8,584 nt of DNA. Origin: Chloroflexota bacterium. Its GTDB lineage: Bacteria; Chloroflexota; Anaerolineae; Promineifilales; Promineifilaceae. Location of the stretch: positions 1-8,584 of the forward strand of contig JAAEOP010000366.1 of assembly GCA_024223125.1 (NCBI GenBank). Direction: 5' to 3'. This document shows, piece by piece, positions 6,998 through 8,584 of this stretch; position 1 is the first letter of the stretch, and every line of letters starts with the position of its first letter. A program made the position numbers and the translations under genes. The notes under the pieces are model-generated. The model was given only the letters and a program-made list of their open reading frames with translations. It was not told the origin of the DNA and did no database searches.

Positions 6998-7879
6998 CTA
7001 CTTCACCACACCCTTTACCCGCAGCGTTTGCAAAATCAGCTTTTCCCAGGACATGTCGGTGGTAAGGGGGATGTAATGGACGTGACGGTTGGCGCAAGTG
7101 GCGGCAATATCGTTTTGCCAGCTTTGCAGCCGGCTTTTGTATAAATCTAAGGTGGGCGGGTCCAGGGTGATTTCTGCATCCTGGCTCGTTTCCACATCTA
7201 CCAGTTTCAGGTCGCCAGAGACGGGCGGATCAACTTCATCCTGGCTGAGAATGTGAATGAAGCCGACTTCATAACCACGCGCTTGCAAAGCGGTCAACCC
7301 ATCCAGGTAGCCATTGGGGGAGAGTAAATCAGAGAAGAGAAAGAGCAAGCCGGGCCGACGGCCGACCAACGCAAAATTCCTTAATGATAAATTGACATCC
7401 GTGATGCCGCCTGCTTCCCCGCTTTCCAAAAATTGAAACAAACGTAAGGAATTCCCCTGCCCGCGATAAGGCCCCCAGGTGCGGTCATTGTGGCTGTTGA
7501 GCAAAGTAGCCGTCAACAAATCGCCGGTGGTCAGACTGATATGGCCTAAAGCCCCTGCCAGTTTGAGGGCGTAATGAAGTTTGTTCTCGTCCCCCTCTCC
7601 CCAATCCATACTGCTGCTGCTGTCTACCAGCAGATGGACGGCTAAATCTTCTTCTTCTTCGAGGAGCTTGATAAACGGCCGTTCCAACCGGGCATATACA
7701 TTCCAATCCAGCCGCCGCAAATCATCTCCCTTCGTGTAATTGCGGTAATCGGCAAACTCAATGGACGTACCCCGTTTTGTGCTGCGCCGGTCGCCCTTCA
7801 TCTGCCCCACCCGCACCTTATCGGCGATGAGGGTTAGTTGTTCCAGTTTACGAAGCGTGGATTCGTTGAAGATGTTCAT
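6998..7879 (-). CDS. DUF58 domain protein with VWA-type metal site
   Basis: A 293-residue cytosolic protein of the DUF58 family, which usually works with MoxR-type AAA+ ATPases in a poorly defined chaperone or maturation role. Signature residues are clear: FADYRNYTKGDDLRRLDWN (42-60) and VYARLERPFIKLLEEEEDL (61-79), the family core, followed by a VWA-like fold with a MIDAS-type D-x-S-x-S at D86-S88-S90, a T160-D161 pair and an acidic FSD ending at D184. Length is normal for short DUF58 proteins lacking N-terminal membrane segments. The start at 7879 has no good Shine-Dalgarno but lies 3 nt after the stop of a small membrane protein gene, suggesting translational coupling. No MoxR gene is in the window. 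The gene converges on the YD-repeat gene with a 60-bp gap that holds the terminator. Confidence 0.92.
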   Translation of the reverse strand: MNIFNESTLRKLEQLTLIADKVRVGQMKGDRRSTKRGTSIEFADYRNYTKGDDLRRLDWNVYARLERPFIKLLEEEEDLAVHLLVDSSSSMDWGEGDENKLHYALKLAGALGHISLTTGDLLTATLLNSHNDRTWGPYRGQGNSLRLFQFLESGEAGGITDVNLSLRNFALVGRRPGLLFLFSDLLSPNGYLDGLTALQARGYEVGFIHILSQDEVDPPVSGDLKLVDVETSQDAEITLDPPTLDLYKSRLQSWQNDIAATCANRHVHYIPLTTDMSWEKLILQTLRVKGVVK

Positions 7880-7882
7880 TCG

Positions 7883-8020
7883 CTATTTCATTAAGTCATT
7901 AATTTTAGGATAAACAACGCCAGTTGTGGGGCCAAGCAATGTTAACACAACGATGACAAGAACGGCCGTGACAATCAACGCTAACGCCAACCAAAATAAC
8001 CATCTCCATTTTCCTTTCAT
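7883..8020 (-). CDS. Small single-pass membrane protein upstream of DUF58
   Basis: A 45-residue ORF starting MKGKWRWLFWLALALIVTAV. A basic N-terminus (K2, K4, R6) precedes about 22 hydrophobic residues, then a short tail GPTTGVVYPKINDLMK. This is a classic one-helix membrane protein with the N-terminus predicted inside by the positive-inside rule. Its TAG stop is separated from the DUF58 ATG by three bases (CGA), so the two genes are probably one operon with coupled translation. A GGAGAAAGG purine stretch ends 7 nt before the ATG. I do not recognise a family. A role as membrane partner or anchor for the soluble DUF58 protein is a guess from context. Short length makes chance possible, but the hydrophobic pattern and tight spacing argue against that. 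Confidence 0.65.
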   Translation of the reverse strand: MKGKWRWLFWLALALIVTAVLVIVVLTLLGPTTGVVYPKINDLMK

Positions 8021-8052
8021 CGGGACGCCTTTCTCCAAAACTTAGTTTTATC

Positions 8053-8145
8053 GTAACTATACAGGTGCGACGCACTTTTCCCAGAGTAATGTCAATGCCG
8101 CTGCTCTTTGCAAGTGCGTCGCACCTCTGGAAGCTGAATAGTTAC
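8053..8145. mobile_element. MITE-like inverted-repeat element, copy 2
   Basis: A 93-bp non-coding element. The left end GTAACTATACAG (8053-8064) matches the complement of the right end CTGAATAGTTAC (8134-8145) at 11 of 12 bases. An inner perfect 15-bp inverted repeat pairs AGGTGCGACGCACTT (8063-8077) with AAGTGCGTCGCACCT (8112-8126). It is flanked on both sides by the exact octamer GTTTTATC (8045-8052 and 8146-8153), a clear 8-bp target duplication. The termini are those of copy 1 but the inner palindrome is different. GTAA ends with 8-bp duplications recall IS66-family elements, so an IS66-type transposase acting in trans is a reasonable inference. It lies upstream of the small membrane protein and DUF58 genes. 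Confidence 0.8.
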
Positions 8146-8271
8146 GTTTTATCATCAATTTTTTCCGTGAGTCATTTGTTGTTCAAATGAATCAACACAT
8201 TTATTTGAAACAGCCATCCTATCAATGCAATTATGACTGCATCACTTAAAGATTTGTCAGTCAATCAGTAG
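8146..8271. other. Intergenic sequence between MITE copy 2 and the Nudix gene
   Basis: AT-rich, no ORF that I can support. The only structure is a weak imperfect hairpin around 8171-8193 (TGTTGTTC against GAATCAACA) without a following T run on either strand. I see no convincing promoter for the DUF58 unit here. Confidence 0.3.
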
Positions 8272-8584
8272 TCACTCGACTGGCAGAAGCTGATAATGAG
8301 CCAGCAAATCATCTACAAAGACGCCACCTCCGTACACAAGCTGTGTTTTTAATGATGCGGTCAACGCCAACCAGCAATAAGCGTAACGCAGCCCGTTGTC
8401 GGCGTCATGGCTGTGGACGATGTGGACAAACGTTTCGGGTAAGGGTTGGGTGGTTTCTAACAGAAAGAAGTGTTGCTTTTCATTTTGCCAGGAGACGGAA
8501 CCAAGTTGTTTGATGAGACGCACGGCCGTAATGCCTGATTCTTCTTCAATTTCGCGCAGGACGGCCGTTTCCCGCGTCTCCCCC
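8272..8584 (-). CDS. Nudix hydrolase, 5' end beyond the window
   Basis: The frame stays open to the right edge. The visible part, about 104 residues, begins inside the Nudix box: GETRETAVLREIEEESGI carries the R-E-U-x-E-E-x-G-U metal-binding core exactly (R, E, I, E, E, E, S, G, I). The rest fits the family's C-terminal half: VRLIKQLGSVSWQ, a HFFLLET strand, then a HIVHSHDADNGLRYAYCWL segment like the usual GE-D-x-G-x-x-F-x-Y-x-W motif. Nudix enzymes hydrolyse nucleoside diphosphates linked to another group; the substrate cannot be told from this fragment. The GTG at 8523 is an internal valine codon, not the start. The gene is separated from the small membrane protein gene by 251 bp including a MITE-like element, so co-transcription is uncertain. 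Confidence 0.88.
   Translation of the reverse strand, partial: GETRETAVLREIEEESGITAVRLIKQLGSVSWQNEKQHFFLLETTQPLPETFVHIVHSHDADNGLRYAYCWLALTASLKTQLVYGGGVFVDDLLAHYQLLPVE

Noticed and set aside
8053..8145. The large hairpin as a simple terminator or a structured RNA gene.
   Set aside because: The exact 8-bp direct repeats outside the inverted termini and the matching copy at 689-821 point to a mobile element.
8171..8193. Imperfect hairpin downstream of the Nudix stop as a terminator.
   Set aside because: Short, bulged stem and no T run after it on the minus strand.

Overview
This 8.6 kb window looks like an accessory stretch of a bacterial chromosome, most likely Chloroflexota (Anaerolineae-like). 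That placement is an inference. It rests on a DUF433/DUF5615 toxin-antitoxin pair, a huge secreted YD-repeat protein ending in a YLP-x-x-LR type tail, and dense repetition of the palindrome CGGCCG (about 37 copies by hand count). No rRNA, tRNA or CRISPR array is visible.

Left part (1-1090): a minus-strand DUF433 antitoxin gene overlaps a DUF5615 PIN-like toxin gene whose 3' third appears frameshifted and interrupted. A 526-bp divergent intergenic region follows. It holds an extended -10 promoter for the antitoxin, a 133-bp MITE-like inverted-repeat element, a good sigma70-type promoter reading right, and a leader of about 220 nt.

Centre (1091-6937): one plus-strand gene of 1948 codons. Its order is signal peptide, proline-rich linker coded over a C11 homopolymer, DUF6531-type head, about 27 YD/RHS repeats, a degenerate RHS core-end motif, a tract of 173 residues that is about half tryptophan, a GEVEDY domain, an Ig-like domain, four 106-residue Ig-like repeats and a short C-terminal tail. 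The tryptophan tract sits where RHS proteins normally carry their variable toxin, and there is no immunity gene beside it. This is the most unusual object in the window.

Right part (6938-8584): convergent minus-strand genes. A heptamer-built hairpin terminator serves a DUF58 protein. A 45-codon single-pass membrane protein gene lies 3 nt upstream of DUF58. Next comes a second MITE-like element with an exact 8-bp target duplication, and then the 3' part of a Nudix hydrolase gene cut by the window edge.

The two MITE-like elements share termini (GTAACTAT-n-CAG) but carry different inner palindromes. GTAA ends with 8-bp duplications suggest mobilisation by an IS66-type transposase, which is not present in the window.
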